Below, one piece after another: positions 1 to 9,976 of a DNA stretch of 64,000 nt. Below the pieces are notes generated by a model that searched no databases, had not been told where the DNA came from, and saw only the letters and a list, made by a program, of their open reading frames with translations. The stretch comes from Magnetospirillum moscoviense (GTDB lineage: Bacteria; Pseudomonadota; Alphaproteobacteria; Rhodospirillales; Magnetospirillaceae): NCBI RefSeq assembly GCF_001650635.1, contig NZ_LWQU01000196.1:21437-85436 (forward strand), read 5' to 3'. A program made the position numbers and the translations under genes. The stretch's first letter is position 1. Each line of letters opens with the position of its first letter.

Positions 1-520
1 CGACCAGCGGGGTGATCTCGCCGGGATGGTTCATGCCCAATTCGAACACCGCATAGCGGGCGTCGCGCGGCATGCGGGCCAGGGACAGCGGCACGCCCCA
101 ATGATTGTTGAAACTGCCGACCGACCAGTGGGTCTTGCCCTGGGGCGACAGCGCCAGGGCCAGCATTTCCTTGGTGCCGGTCTTGCCGACCGAGCCGGTC
201 ACCGCGCAGATCGAGGCGGCCGAGCGGGCGCGCGCGGCCCGGCCCAGGTCGCGCAAGCCCTCCATGGTGTCGTTGACCACCACCAGCGGCAGATCGTCGC
301 AGCCTTCGGGGATTCGGTGGACCAGGGCGGCGGCGGCGCCGGCCGCGATGGCGGCCTTGACGTGGTCGTGGCCGTCATGGTTGGGGCCGGCCAGCGCGAT
401 GAACAGATCGGCCTTGGCGATGGTGCGCGAATCGATCGACACGCCGCAGGCCTCCCAGGCGGGGCCATGGGCTGTGCCGTTGGTGGCGGCCTTGACCTCG
501 GCCGAGCTCCACAGCGTCAT
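1..520 (-). CDS. murF: MurF, UDP-MurNAc-tripeptide:D-Ala-D-Ala ligase (N-terminal part, runs off window)
   Basis: Adds D-Ala-D-Ala to UDP-MurNAc-tripeptide in the cytoplasm, the last soluble step of the peptidoglycan precursor. The start ATG (518-520) overlaps the murE stop as ATGA. The visible about 173 residues begin MTLWSSAEVKAATNG and contain the N-terminal substrate domain (SIDSRTI), the ATP-binding P-loop TGSVGKTGTKE and the FNNHWGVPLSLA segment typical of MurF. The C-terminal part lies to the left of the window. It is the last visible gene of the dcw operon read right to left. Identity is secure from the P-loop context and the position after murE. Confidence 0.93.
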   Translation of the reverse strand, partial: MTLWSSAEVKAATNGTAHGPAWEACGVSIDSRTIAKADLFIALAGPNHDGHDHVKAAIAAGAAAALVHRIPEGCDDLPLVVVNDTMEGLRDLGRAARARSAASICAVTGSVGKTGTKEMLALALSPQGKTHWSVGSFNNHWGVPLSLARMPRDARYAVFELGMNHPGEITPLV

Positions 521-1941
521 GGGGCCCTCCTGTCCAGGGCGGCCCGGCATTCGGTGGCATCGTCGAAGGGCAGGATTTCGGTGCCCACGATCTGGCCCTG
601 TTCGTGGCCCTTGCCGGCCACCACCAGCACGTCGCCCGCTTCCATGCCGGCGATGGCGGCGCGGATGGCTGCGCGGCGGTCGGCGATTTCCACCGCGTCG
701 GGGCAGGCGGCCAGGATGGCGGCGCGAATGGGGGCGGCGGCCTCGGTCCGGGGATTGTCGTCGGTGATGATGACGCGATCGGCCAGACGGGCGGCGATCG
801 CCCCCATCTGCGGCCGCTTGCCGGGGTCGCGGTCGCCGCCGCAGCCGAACACCACCACCAGTCGGCCATGGGCGTGGGGGCGCAGCGCATTCAGCACGGT
901 TTCCAGGGCGTCGGGGGTGTGGGCGTAATCGACGAAGATCGAGGGCGCCACCGGCTGCAAGCGCCCCGGCACCCCGTCCAGGCCTTCCAGGGCGGCCGTG
1001 GCGGCGGCGGCATCGGCGCCGCAGGCGATGACCAGGCCCAGGGCGGCCAGGGCGTTGGCGGCCTGGAAGGTGCCGGCCAGCTTCAGATGGATGCGGGCGG
1101 GGCGGCCCAGGATGTCGAGATCCAGGACCTGGCCGTCGGGGGCGGCATGGGCCGCCTTCAGGCGCAGATCGGCGCCATGGACGCCATAGGCCAGGATCGG
1201 CTGGCCCCGGCCCTTGGCGGCCTTCAGGAACAGGTCGGCGACCGGAGAATCGGCGTTGACGATCGCCGTACCGGTGGCCGGCAGCAATTCGGTGAACAGG
1301 CGCAGCTTGGCGGCGCCGTACTCCTCCATGGTGCCGTGATAATCCAGATGGTCGCGGGTCAGGTTGGTGAAGGCGGCGGCCTCGAGCCGGACGCCGTCCA
1401 GGCGGAACTGGGCCAGGCCGTGGCTGGACGCCTCCATGCAGGCATGGGTGATGCCGTGGTCGGCCAGGCCCGCCAGGGTGGTGTGCAGGTCGGCCGGGTC
1501 GGGGGTGGTCAGGCTGCCTTCATGGGGCCAATCCTCGGCGATCACCCCCAGGGTGCCCAGGGCGGCGGCCCGGTGGCCCAGCGCGCGCCACAATTGGCGG
1601 GCGAAATTGGCGGTCGAGGTCTTGCCGTTGGTGCCGGTGACGGCGGCCATGTGGGCCGGCTGGCGGCCGTGGAAGGCGGCCGCCGCCAGGGCGAAGGCGC
1701 GGCGCGGCTCGGGCTGGGTCACCAGCACGGCGCCTGCGGGGGCGGGGGTACCTTCGGGGGCCAGGATCGCCACCGCGCCGGCGGCGACGGCGCGGTCGAT
1801 GAAGGCGCGGCCGTCGGCCTTGGTGCCGGGCAGGGCGGCGAACAGGAAGCCGGGCGCGACTTTCCGGGAATCGGCGGTCAGGCCGGTGATGGTGGGGTTG
1901 GCGCCGGTCCAACCGGCGATCAGGTCAGCGAGTTGCGGCAA
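517..1941 (-). CDS. murE: MurE, UDP-MurNAc-L-Ala-D-Glu:meso-DAP ligase
   Basis: 474 aa Mur ligase that adds the third stem-peptide residue. Visible signatures are the P-loop TGTNGKTS (about residue 103), SSHGL, the central FTNLTRDHLDYHG (carbamylated-Lys region nearby), FVDYAHTPDALE, and DDNPR, the motif that reads meso-diaminopimelate in Gram-negative MurE. The start overlaps the 3' end of ftsI and the stop overlaps the start of murF, so the genes are translationally coupled. Length is normal for the family. Confidence 0.97.
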   Translation of the reverse strand: MPQLADLIAGWTGANPTITGLTADSRKVAPGFLFAALPGTKADGRAFIDRAVAAGAVAILAPEGTPAPAGAVLVTQPEPRRAFALAAAAFHGRQPAHMAAVTGTNGKTSTANFARQLWRALGHRAAALGTLGVIAEDWPHEGSLTTPDPADLHTTLAGLADHGITHACMEASSHGLAQFRLDGVRLEAAAFTNLTRDHLDYHGTMEEYGAAKLRLFTELLPATGTAIVNADSPVADLFLKAAKGRGQPILAYGVHGADLRLKAAHAAPDGQVLDLDILGRPARIHLKLAGTFQAANALAALGLVIACGADAAAATAALEGLDGVPGRLQPVAPSIFVDYAHTPDALETVLNALRPHAHGRLVVVFGCGGDRDPGKRPQMGAIAARLADRVIITDDNPRTEAAAPIRAAILAACPDAVEIADRRAAIRAAIAGMEAGDVLVVAGKGHEQGQIVGTEILPFDDATECRAALDRRAP

Positions 1942-3679
1942 GATCGCCCCTCCCGTGGCCGGGCGTGGCGGGGCGGGCGGCGATGGTCGGCTCGGGCGCG
2001 GCCTTGGGCGCGATGCCCATCATCGGCGCCAGTTGGGCGATGATGCGACCGGCGGCCGGGGCCGCCGTCCAGCCGGCGGTGATGAAGCCATAGGTTTCCT
2101 TGGTGCCCTGCGGCTCGTCGATCATGGCGACAACCACATAGCGGGGCGCGTCCATCGGGAAGGCGGCAACGAAGGACGACAACACCGCCTTCTTCTTGTA
2201 ACCGCCATGGGCGGCCTTCTCGGCGGTGCCGGTCTTGCCCCCGACGTCGTAGCCCGCCACCTCGGCCTTCTTGCCGGTGCCGTCGGTCACCACCATGCGC
2301 ATCAGCGCGCGCATCTGGTCCGAGGTGCGCTGCTTCAGCACCCGTTCGCCGGGGATGGCGCGGCCGTCGCCGGCGGCCAGCAAGGTGGCGGGGCGGAAGA
2401 TGCCGCCATTGACCAGGGCCGCCGCGCCGGAAACCAGTTGGATCGGCGTCACCGACAGGCCGTGGCCGAAGGCGATGGTGATGGTGTTGATCTCGCGCCA
2501 CGGGCTGGGAACCATCGGGGCGCCGACCTCGGGCAGTTCGATGGTGGGCGTCTGCAGCATGCCGATGCGGCCCATGAACGAGCGCTGGAAGTCGGTGCCG
2601 GCTTCCAGCGCCATGCGGGCCGAGCCGATGTTGGACGAATGGACCAGGATTTCCGGCACGGTCATCCAGCGGTTCAGGGCATGGTCGTCGTGGATTTCGT
2701 GGCTGCCGTACTTCAGCGGGCGGGTGGCGTCGAAGCTGGAATTCAGGTTGACCCGGCCGCTTTCCAGCGCCATCGCCGTGTTGAACAGCTTGAAGGTCGA
2801 GCCCATCTCGTAGGCGCCCTTGGTAGCGCGGTTGAACAGGGCGTCGTTGGCCCCGGCCGGCGGGTCGTTGGGGTCGAAATCGGGCAGGCTGACCATCGCC
2901 AGCATCTCGCCGGTATGGATGTCCATCACCATGCCGGTGGCACCCAGGGCGCGGAAGGTCTCGACCGACTTTTGCAGTTCGTTCCTGACCAGGGTCTGGA
3001 CGCGGATGTCCAGGGCCAGCCGCACCGGCTCGGCACTGGAACGCAGGCCGGCATCAAAGCGCTTCTCGATGCCGGCGATGCCCTTGTTGTCGATGTCGGT
3101 CATGCCGACGGCGTGGGCGACCAGCGAGCCGTGCGGATAGACCCGGCGCTCGCCCTTCTCGAAGTAAAGGCCGGGAATCCCCAGGGCGTTGACGTCGTAT
3201 TGCTGCCGCGGCGTCAGGTTGCGGCGCAGATAGGCGAAGGTCTTGCCGTTGCCCAGCCGGGCGCGGACTTCCGCCTTGTCCAGGTCGGGCAGCACGCGGG
3301 CCAGCTTGTCGACCGCTTCCTGGGCGTCGGGCACTTCGTGCGGGCGGGCGTACAGCGACACGGTGGGCAGGCTGGTGGCCAGGATGATGCCGTTGCGGTC
3401 GACGATGTCGCCGCGTTCCATCTCGACGCCGTCAATGCGGGCGTGGGGCAGCGCACGCGGGCGGGCCGGATTGGAATCCAGCACGGCGACATCGACCATG
3501 CGCGCGCCGATGACGCCGAAGATGACGGTGAAGACGGCGACGGTGGCCACCAGACGGCCACGGCTGGTTTCCAGGGCGCGCATGCGAACGCCGTCCAGAT
3601 ACAAAGCGGCGGGACCGTTTTGAAGGTCCTCGCCGGCATGCATCAGGGGCGTGGGGGGCTTGCGCGGGAACAGGCTCAT
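1925..3679 (-). CDS. ftsI: FtsI, septal peptidoglycan transpeptidase (PBP3)
   Basis: 584 aa class B penicillin-binding protein of the divisome. The start ATG at 3679 is chosen because it overlaps the ftsL stop (ATGA); the longer open frame upstream is only out-of-frame ftsL. A short cytoplasmic tail, one membrane segment (about residues 42-60, VATVAVFTVIFGVIGA), a dimerisation domain (ERGDIVDRNG) and the transpeptidase domain follow, with STFK (catalytic Ser), SSN and KTGTAEKA boxes all present. The C-terminal tail is rich in Ala/Pro and unusual in length. It would act with FtsL and FtsW (not in the window). Confidence 0.96.
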   Translation of the reverse strand: MSLFPRKPPTPLMHAGEDLQNGPAALYLDGVRMRALETSRGRLVATVAVFTVIFGVIGARMVDVAVLDSNPARPRALPHARIDGVEMERGDIVDRNGIILATSLPTVSLYARPHEVPDAQEAVDKLARVLPDLDKAEVRARLGNGKTFAYLRRNLTPRQQYDVNALGIPGLYFEKGERRVYPHGSLVAHAVGMTDIDNKGIAGIEKRFDAGLRSSAEPVRLALDIRVQTLVRNELQKSVETFRALGATGMVMDIHTGEMLAMVSLPDFDPNDPPAGANDALFNRATKGAYEMGSTFKLFNTAMALESGRVNLNSSFDATRPLKYGSHEIHDDHALNRWMTVPEILVHSSNIGSARMALEAGTDFQRSFMGRIGMLQTPTIELPEVGAPMVPSPWREINTITIAFGHGLSVTPIQLVSGAAALVNGGIFRPATLLAAGDGRAIPGERVLKQRTSDQMRALMRMVVTDGTGKKAEVAGYDVGGKTGTAEKAAHGGYKKKAVLSSFVAAFPMDAPRYVVVAMIDEPQGTKETYGFITAGWTAAPAAGRIIAQLAPMMGIAPKAAPEPTIAARPATPGHGRGDLAATR

Positions 3680-4248
3680 CGCAGCCCTCCCGGTCCATCG
3701 GGGGTTTGGGCCAGGGCGGGCGACTGGATGATGATGGTGCGGCCGGGCGGCTGGGGCGCCGGTCGGGGCGGCTGCGGCGCCGGCGCCAACGCCGGCGAGG
3801 CGGCCAGGACCGACGGGGCCGGGACCGAGGGGGGCGGCGAAACCGGGGCGGCGGGCTTGGCGTCGGCGGGCTTGACCGGCTCGGCCTTGGGGGCCGGGCG
3901 TGTCTGTTCGCTCTTGACCGACGGGACCGGGACGGGCTTGGGGGCGGCCAGGGCGGCGGTGGCGGTCGGCTCCTTGCGGGCCGGGGTCAGCGAGGTGATC
4001 TGGCTGGGCGCCATCACCCGCATGGACAGGAACTTCTCGGACAGCTGGCGCAGGCGGGCCGGGTCGTTCAGATAGCTCCATTCCGCCTTCAGGACGTGGA
4101 TTTCTTCCTGGTTGCGCTGGATCTCGCGGTTCAGCTCGGCCAGGCGGGCTTCCTGGTCGCGGACCTCGTGCTTGACGAAGAACAGGCCGACGCCCAGAAC
4201 ACCGGCGATGGCGGCCAGCAACAGGCTGGTTCCCAATCCCTTGATCAT
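3676..4248 (-). CDS. ftsL: FtsL-like divisome bitopic protein
   Basis: 190 aa protein starting [17 protein letters not shown]. It has a single N-terminal membrane helix (residues 5-25) followed by a heptad-like coil ([18 protein letters not shown]) and [16 protein letters not shown], the pattern that defines alphaproteobacterial FtsL. The last about 90 residues are a Pro/Ala/Lys-rich extension that makes it longer than the E. coli protein. Its start overlaps the rsmH stop and its stop overlaps the ftsI start. The name rests on position plus topology, since FtsL sequences diverge quickly. Confidence 0.88.
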   Translation of the reverse strand: MIKGLGTSLLLAAIAGVLGVGLFFVKHEVRDQEARLAELNREIQRNQEEIHVLKAEWSYLNDPARLRQLSEKFLSMRVMAPSQITSLTPARKEPTATAALAAPKPVPVPSVKSEQTRPAPKAEPVKPADAKPAAPVSPPPSVPAPSVLAASPALAPAPQPPRPAPQPPGRTIIIQSPALAQTPDGPGGLR

Positions 4249-5243
4249 GCGTCGCCTCCTTCCCAGGCCGGGGCACCGGTCCGGATGGCGGCCCGCAGCT
4301 TGGCCGAGCGCGAGCGCGGGTTGCGCGCCTGTTCGGCCGGGCCGGCGGCAACCGCCTTGCGGGTCAGCAGGGTGAAGGTGGGGGCAGGCCCGGCGGCCTG
4401 CATCGGCAGGTGGCGCGACGCCCCTTCGACCGCGCCCGAGCGGCGCTTCATGAAGGTCTTGACCGCGCGGTCCTCGAGCGAATGGAAGGTCACCACCGCC
4501 AGGCGCCCGCCCGGGGCCAGCAGCCGTTCGGCGGCGGCCAGGCCGCGGCTCAGTTCGCCCAGCTCGTCGTTGACGTGGATGCGCAAAGCCTGAAAGGTGC
4601 GCGTCGCCGGGTCGATGGTGTCGTTGCCCTTGCGCACGGTCCGGCGCACCACCTCGGCCAGGTCCGAGGTGCGCTCGAACCGCTTGTCGGCGCGGGCGGC
4701 GACGATGGCGCGGGCGACCCGGCGGGCGTGCCGTTCCTCGCCCAGATGAAAGATGATGTCGGCCAGCTCGCCTTCCGAGGCATTGTTGACCACGTCGGCG
4801 GCCGACGGGCCGGCCTGCTCCATCCGCATGTCCAGCGGACCGTCCTTGGCGAACGAGAAGCCGCGCTGTGCCTGGTCGATCTGCATCGACGACACCCCGA
4901 TATCCAGGGCGATGCCATCGACCGAGCCGATCCCATGCTCGGCCAGCAGGCGGTCCATGTCGCCGTAGCGGCCGGCCAGCACGGTCAGGCGGCCGCTGGC
5001 CGCCTCGGGCAGGGCGCGGCCGTTGGCGACGGCGTCGGGGTCGCGGTCGATACCGATCACCCGGGCGGCCCCTTGCGCCAACAGGGCGCGGGAATAGCCG
5101 CCGGCCCCGAAGGTGCCATCGACGAACAGGCCGCCATTCAGCGGGGCCAGGCTGGCCAGCACCTCGTCCAGCAGGACCGGGATGTGGGGGGGGGATTCCG
5201 AGGGGATGGATTCCGAGTCTGGGTGGGGAGCGGGGGCGGTCAT
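4245..5243 (-). CDS. rsmH: RsmH (MraW), 16S rRNA C1402 N4-methyltransferase
   Basis: 332 aa S-adenosylmethionine-dependent enzyme that N4-methylates C1402 in the 16S rRNA decoding centre. Signature [10 protein letters not shown], motif [28 protein letters not shown] and [13 protein letters not shown] near the C-terminus are all visible. The start overlaps the mraZ stop. The first about 20 residues (Pro/Ser-rich) are weakly conserved, so a slightly later start is possible. Confidence 0.97.
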   Translation of the reverse strand: MTAPAPHPDSESIPSESPPHIPVLLDEVLASLAPLNGGLFVDGTFGAGGYSRALLAQGAARVIGIDRDPDAVANGRALPEAASGRLTVLAGRYGDMDRLLAEHGIGSVDGIALDIGVSSMQIDQAQRGFSFAKDGPLDMRMEQAGPSAADVVNNASEGELADIIFHLGEERHARRVARAIVAARADKRFERTSDLAEVVRRTVRKGNDTIDPATRTFQALRIHVNDELGELSRGLAAAERLLAPGGRLAVVTFHSLEDRAVKTFMKRRSGAVEGASRHLPMQAAGPAPTFTLLTRKAVAAGPAEQARNPRSRSAKLRAAIRTGAPAWEGGDA

Positions 5244-5713
5244 CGCGGCTCCTGCGACGGAGCCTTGGGCCTCAAGGGCAGGGTGGGGCGATTGGCCAGG
5301 GCGCGGGCGCGGATTTCCGCCTCGGCCGCGCGGTAGCTTTCGGGTTCCCAGATCTGGAAGGTCTGGCCCTTGCCGACGAAGGCGGCGGCCTCGGTGATGC
5401 CGGCATGGGCCATCACATCCTCGGGCAGCAGGATGCGGCCCTCTGGGTCCCAGGCCAGCTGGCGGGCGTCGGCGAAGATCAGGGCCGACAGATCGTCATG
5501 TTCGGGCGAGAAGGCGTCGAGGTTCTGGGCGCTGTCGGACAGCCGCTCCATGAAGTCCATGCCGCAGCCTTCGATGCAGGCATGGGCGAACGAGCGATAG
5601 GCGATGATCCCCTGGAAGGGCTGGACGGACAAGGTCGCGCGGAAGCTCGCCGGGACCGATACCCGGCCCTTGCGGTCAACCTTGTTCACGAATGTGGAGA
5701 GGAAAAGCCCCAT
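5240..5713 (-). CDS. mraZ: MraZ, transcriptional regulator of the dcw cluster
   Basis: 157 aa AbrB-fold repressor with two MraZ half-domains, the first marked by [15 protein letters not shown] (residues about 12-26) and the second by [12 protein letters not shown]. The family binds repeated TGGGN boxes in its own promoter and represses mraZ-mraW and downstream division genes. Here such boxes lie 80-125 bp upstream in perfect 10-bp phase (see 5794-5838). It is the first gene of the overlapping dcw operon. Confidence 0.96.
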   Translation of the reverse strand: MGLFLSTFVNKVDRKGRVSVPASFRATLSVQPFQGIIAYRSFAHACIEGCGMDFMERLSDSAQNLDAFSPEHDDLSALIFADARQLAWDPEGRILLPEDVMAHAGITEAAAFVGKGQTFQIWEPESYRAAEAEIRARALANRPTLPLRPKAPSQEPR

Positions 5714-5793
5714 CCCCCAGTCCGCCTACCGAAAAGCCCGTTACCCCAAAACCCCCCACCGAATGCGCGCACTTCCCCTGGAAGCGCCATGCG

Positions 5794-5838
5794 ATGGGTG
5801 AAAATGGGATATCATGGGTAATCATGGGCGTCAATGGT
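5794..5838 (+). promoter_or_regulatory. MraZ operator: five ATGG(G) repeats at exact 10-bp spacing
   Basis: ATGGG begins at 5794, 5804, 5814 and 5824 and ATGG at 5834, so TGGGN boxes are separated by 5 nt, the architecture known for MraZ. On the minus strand a TTGACG sits at the far end of the array with a weak TATCCC 17 nt downstream, so the boxes would overlap the mraZ promoter. The 345-bp stretch between mraZ and rnpB (5714-6058) otherwise shows only the mraZ leader, which itself has a G-rich run just before the start. Confidence 0.8.
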
Positions 5839-6058
5839 ATTGACTAGTAAAAATCTGGGCCGAGCCGCCTGTTTGCAAATTGACGACAAATTTACCAAAG
5901 TACTCGAAGAATGCGCCTTAATTCATTGAAAAATATGATGTTTTTCCGTCGCGCCGAAATTGGCGCGCGACAACCGGCCGGCGGGGCGCGGGCCAGGGCT
6001 GGGGGGTGGGCGCCGATGGCGCCGCATGGGATGGTATGGGTGGAAAATCGAGAAATTT

Positions 6059-6452
<394 letters not shown>

Positions 6453-6649
6453 GCACAGTGCACCGATGGCGGTGTCGGCGTCAAGGGGGTGACTGGATGG
6501 TGTAACCCGAGACTAATATAAATAATAAAAGTGACGTTTACTTTAAAGGCGCGCAATGCGCCGAGAACTACATATGGTTAACCTGATTTTGACAAACATT
6601 AAAAGACGATTTACCAATATTTCTTTGGCATTAACCGGTTGTGAGTAGG

Positions 6650-6690
6650 CAAAGCAAAAGGGCCGAGGCCATTTCTGGCCCCGACCCCCG
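6650..6690 (-). terminator. Probable Rho-independent terminator of cheZ
   Basis: Downstream of the cheZ stop on the minus strand two GC-rich hairpins (CGACC/GGTCG and GGCC...GGCC) are followed by CCCTTTTGCTTTG. The rest of the 260-bp region between rnpB and cheZ is AT-rich with no credible gene. Confidence 0.5.
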
Positions 6691-6714
6691 GTCGGGAATG
6701 CGCAAGAAAGGCGG

Positions 6715-7467
6715 TCAGCCGAACAATTTGTCGATGTCGTCCTGGCTGATGCCCTGGTTTTCCAATGCCGGGCCGTTCAGCAACTTGGCGTCGTTGTCGC
6801 TGATCTCGGGGGCCTGCTTGGGCACGATCTCGGCGATGTTGTCGGGGCCCCAGATGTCGATCATGTTGGTGATCTTGCCCTCGACGAACTTCAGGGTACG
6901 GACCACCTTCGAGATGCGCTGGCCGGTAATGTCCTGGAAGTTGCAGGCTTCGAACAGGGTGATGACGGTTTCCGAGATGTCGTCGGCCAGGCGCTTGACG
7001 TAGGCGTCGCCGTGCGATTCGATCTCGCGGGCCAGGGCGTCGATCTTCTCGGCCCCTTCCAGGATCGAGTTGGTGGCACCCTCGGTGGCGTTGACGATGG
7101 CGTCCAGCTCGAAGGTGACGGTCATCAGCCGGTCGTCGTCGCTGTCCTTGGGCTTCAGCGCGGCGATTTCCTGCTTGGTCTGCTCGATACAGACGGCCAG
7201 GGCGCGCAGCTCGGTCTTCAGCATCGACACTTCGGCCTGACGCTGGTGGACCACTTCCTCCATGCTCGCCACCTGGGCGGCGACCGGCGGCGGCTCCTCG
7301 CCCTTGATCAGGTGCTCGAGGACCTTGATTTCGTTACGGACTTCCTGCAGCGCCTTCAGGACCTCGTTGTTCGAGGCCCCCATCAGCTGCGGCGTCGCGT
7401 CGCCCTTGCCCGACATCGCCTTCAGGCGCTGGATCTCGGCTGTGAACAGCTTGCGTTCGGTCATCAT
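6715..7467 (-). CDS. cheZ: CheZ-family protein phosphatase
   Basis: 250 aa, largely helical protein that dephosphorylates phospho-CheY-type response regulators. The signature is ACNFQDITGQRISKVV (about residues 168-183), which contains the catalytic Asp and Gln corresponding to the CheZ active site, followed by the C-terminal peptide ISQDDIDKLFG that resembles the CheY-docking tail. Alphaproteobacterial CheZ proteins have this longer N-terminal helical region. It is monocistronic here, with no chemotaxis operon nearby. A start one codon later (second Met) is equally possible. Confidence 0.85.
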   Translation of the reverse strand: MMTERKLFTAEIQRLKAMSGKGDATPQLMGASNNEVLKALQEVRNEIKVLEHLIKGEEPPPVAAQVASMEEVVHQRQAEVSMLKTELRALAVCIEQTKQEIAALKPKDSDDDRLMTVTFELDAIVNATEGATNSILEGAEKIDALAREIESHGDAYVKRLADDISETVITLFEACNFQDITGQRISKVVRTLKFVEGKITNMIDIWGPDNIAEIVPKQAPEISDNDAKLLNGPALENQGISQDDIDKLFG

Positions 7468-7491
7468 GCCTGAAAGAACCTCCCCCCCTAA

Positions 7492-7941
7492 TCACGTTGT
7501 CCAGCCATTGGCTGGTCCGCCCACCGCGCCGTCTTGTTCCTGCGCGGCCTCCACCCAGGGGCCATATGCTTTATCATCTTCCAGAATATGGTCGGTCAAC
7601 CAATTCTTAAGCAGCGACTGGACGTCGGTGCTGAGAGCGTCGCGTTCTCCGGCCCGCCAGCGCTCGCAGATCTGCGTCACCTTCTTTTCCAGATCGTGAT
7701 GGAGCTGCTCGTGCTGCTCGGCCAGGGGATAGTTGGCCCGGCGCATGATCGCCTCCTCGCGGCGGAAGTGATGCTCGGCATATTCGGCCAGAACCTTCAG
7801 CACGCTGCCCACCACCTCGCGGCTCTGGTCGGTGTCGGTGGCGTCGTTCAGCTGCGCCAGCAGGCTGAAGATGATGCGGTGATCGGAATCGAGGATGGCG
7901 CTGCCCACGCTGTAAGCCTCGTCCCATGTCAGCATCGCCAT
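7492..7941 (-). CDS. Bacteriohemerythrin
   Basis: 149 aa four-helix-bundle, di-iron oxygen-binding protein. It starts MAMLTWDEAYSVG; the longer upstream frame lacks family similarity. Iron ligands expected for the family are visible in order: SDHRIIFSLL, EYAEHHFRREE, HEQLHHDLE and WLTDHILEDDK. Such proteins sense or buffer oxygen and are abundant in microaerophiles such as magnetotactic spirilla. It is divergent from the EEP-family gene. Confidence 0.93.
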   Translation of the reverse strand: MAMLTWDEAYSVGSAILDSDHRIIFSLLAQLNDATDTDQSREVVGSVLKVLAEYAEHHFRREEAIMRRANYPLAEQHEQLHHDLEKKVTQICERWRAGERDALSTDVQSLLKNWLTDHILEDDKAYGPWVEAAQEQDGAVGGPANGWTT

Positions 7942-8059
7942 CGTCGGCCTTCCCCGTCCCGTGCCCTGAGCCAAAATGCTACAACGCCAACCTTGGGCGC
8001 ACAACCTGTCGTCGGGATGGTATGCTGGGGCTGGAACCCATTCATTACGGGGCAGTGTC

Positions 8060-9052
8060 GTGACCCGCTTGCGCTTGGCCACCTTCAACCTGGAAAATCT
8101 GGACGACCGCCCCGGGGCAGGCGACTTCGCCGACCGCGTCCGGGTGTTGGCGCCGCAACTCCAGCGGCTGCGCGCCGACGTCTTGTGCCTGCAAGAGATC
8201 AACGCCCATGCGCTGACCAAGCACGGCCCGCGCGAGGTGTCGGCGCTGGATCGGTTGGTGGCCGGCAGCGATTACGAACACCGCCACCGCGTCGTCTCGC
8301 TCAGCCGTGGCGGCGTCCGTCCGGCGGACCGCCACAATCTGGTGGTGCTCTCTCGGCTGCCGGTGCTGGAACATTCCCAGGTCTGGCACGATCTGGTGCC
8401 GCCGCCCAGCTATCGGCCGGTCACCGCCCAGCCGCGCCCCGATCTGCCCGAGGCGGTGGAATGGGATCGGCCGATCCTGCATGTGGTCCTGGATGCCGGC
8501 GGCGGCCAGCGGCTGCATGTGGTCAACGTCCATCTGCGGGCACCGCGCGCGGCCTGGCTGCCCGGCCAGAAGGACGGCCACGGCCGCTGGAACAGCATCG
8601 GCGGTTGGGCCGAGGGATTCTTCCTGGCCGACATCAAGCGGGCCGGCCAGGCGCTGGAAGCGCGCCTGCTGGTCGAACGCATCCTGGATTCCGAGCCCGA
8701 CGCCCTGATCGCCGTTCTGGGCGATTTCAACGCCGGTGACCACGAGGCGCCGGTCCGCACCATCCGCGGCGACGAGGACGACACCGGCAACGGCCATCTG
8801 GGGCCGCGCGTGCTGGTGCCGGTCGAACGTTCGATCCCGGAAAGCCAGCGCTTTTCGGTGATCCATCGCGGACGGCGCATCCTGCTGGACCATATCCTGG
8901 TGTCGCGCCTCCTGCTGGGCAGCTTCCGCGCCGCCGAGCTGCACAACGAGACCCTGGGCGACGAGTTGATCTCGCCGGCGCTGGTGTGGGCCAGCCCGGA
9001 AAGCTATCACGCGCCGCTGGTGGCGGAATTCAGCCTCCGACCATCTCGATGA
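8060..9052 (+). CDS. Endonuclease/exonuclease/phosphatase (EEP) family protein
   Basis: 330 aa. It begins VTRLRLATFNLENLDD from a GTG; the ATFNLEN motif marks the EEP N-terminus. CLQEIN holds the metal-binding Glu, followed by NLVVLSRLPV, VVNVHLRAPR, VLGDFNAGDHE (Asp and Asn) and the final LDHILVS (His). All catalytic elements of the DNase I/Mg-phosphodiesterase fold are therefore present. The substrate is unknown, and no secretion signal is seen. The 3' end overlaps the convergent glyoxalase-like gene by 23 bp. Confidence 0.88.
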   Translation: MTRLRLATFNLENLDDRPGAGDFADRVRVLAPQLQRLRADVLCLQEINAHALTKHGPREVSALDRLVAGSDYEHRHRVVSLSRGGVRPADRHNLVVLSRLPVLEHSQVWHDLVPPPSYRPVTAQPRPDLPEAVEWDRPILHVVLDAGGGQRLHVVNVHLRAPRAAWLPGQKDGHGRWNSIGGWAEGFFLADIKRAGQALEARLLVERILDSEPDALIAVLGDFNAGDHEAPVRTIRGDEDDTGNGHLGPRVLVPVERSIPESQRFSVIHRGRRILLDHILVSRLLLGSFRAAELHNETLGDELISPALVWASPESYHAPLVAEFSLRPSR

Positions 9053-9881
9053 AGACGCCGTGCGCTTCCGACGGCGGGATGCGGATGGTGCCCTCGCTGT
9101 CGCGCGAGAAGCTGACCTTGTTGCGGGCCAGCAGTTCGGCGGCGCGGCCGGTATCGGCGACCTGAAGGGCCAGCGCCACCAAGGCCGGCGCCGGCGGCAA
9201 TTCGTCCAGCTCGGCCTCGGGATGCAGCTGGGTGACGTCGTCGGGGGGCGTCAGGAACACCAGACCGCGCCCGGTATGGACGGTGACGGTGGTGTCGGTC
9301 AGCACCGACGAATGCGGGCCGAACACCTTGTCCCATGACGCGGTCAGCGCCGCCGGCTCGTCGATGATGGCGGTGATGGCGGCGATGCCGAAGGCGCCGT
9401 TGGGATGGGCCATCCATTCGGGGAAGCGTTCGCGCTCGGCGGTGATGTGCTGGACCAGGCGGCTGCGCACCCCGGGCGTGGCCTCGGCCGGCAGCAGCGT
9501 TTCCGAGAACATCAAGGTCGCCGTCCCCTTGGGGGTCTCGAGCTTGCGCGACAGCGAGGCGGGATCGGGAACGTCCAGGCCGGCGCGGCGCAGGCTTTCA
9601 ATGGCCGCCGCGCCATTGTCGGAGCCGATGGCGATGCCGATCAGGCCTTCGTGCTGGGCGGTGTAGGCGCGCAAGGACTCAGCCTCGGAGCCGGCCCCTT
9701 CGGCGGCTTGCAGGGCGATGTAATCCTGGCCGAACATGATGCAATGGTTGGCGGTGCCCCATTCGGAATGGACACCCTTGGGCGTCAGCGTGAAGCCCAG
9801 CCGGGCGAAGGTCTCGGCGGCCTGGTTCAGGTCGCGCACGGCGATGACGGCGTGATCAAGTCCACGAATGTAATTGGCCAT
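9030..9881 (-). CDS. VOC (glyoxalase-like) family protein
   Basis: 283 aa, starting MANYIRGLDHAVIAVRDLNQAAETFARLGF, a typical vicinal-oxygen-chelate opening with a possible metal-ligand His. A second module begins near residue 165 (GIAAITAIIDEPAAL), so the protein has the paired-module layout of glyoxalase-3-like proteins. The substrate cannot be read from the sequence. It is followed downstream by the EEP gene on the opposite strand. Confidence 0.85.
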   Translation of the reverse strand: MANYIRGLDHAVIAVRDLNQAAETFARLGFTLTPKGVHSEWGTANHCIMFGQDYIALQAAEGAGSEAESLRAYTAQHEGLIGIAIGSDNGAAAIESLRRAGLDVPDPASLSRKLETPKGTATLMFSETLLPAEATPGVRSRLVQHITAERERFPEWMAHPNGAFGIAAITAIIDEPAALTASWDKVFGPHSSVLTDTTVTVHTGRGLVFLTPPDDVTQLHPEAELDELPPAPALVALALQVADTGRAAELLARNKVSFSRDSEGTIRIPPSEAHGVFIEMVGG

Positions 9882-9976
9882 CGGTCCCTCACAGCGTTCG
9901 AGCAGCGGGGAAGGGTGACACCCGACCGGGGGGGTGAGTCAACACCCGAACGGTCGGTTCAGGATGATTCCATATT

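Noticed and set aside
604..4075. Long plus-strand open frames (up to about 900 codons) across murE-ftsI-ftsL
   Set aside because: They are GC-rich shadows of the dcw genes; translations are Gly/Gln/Arg/His-rich without domains.
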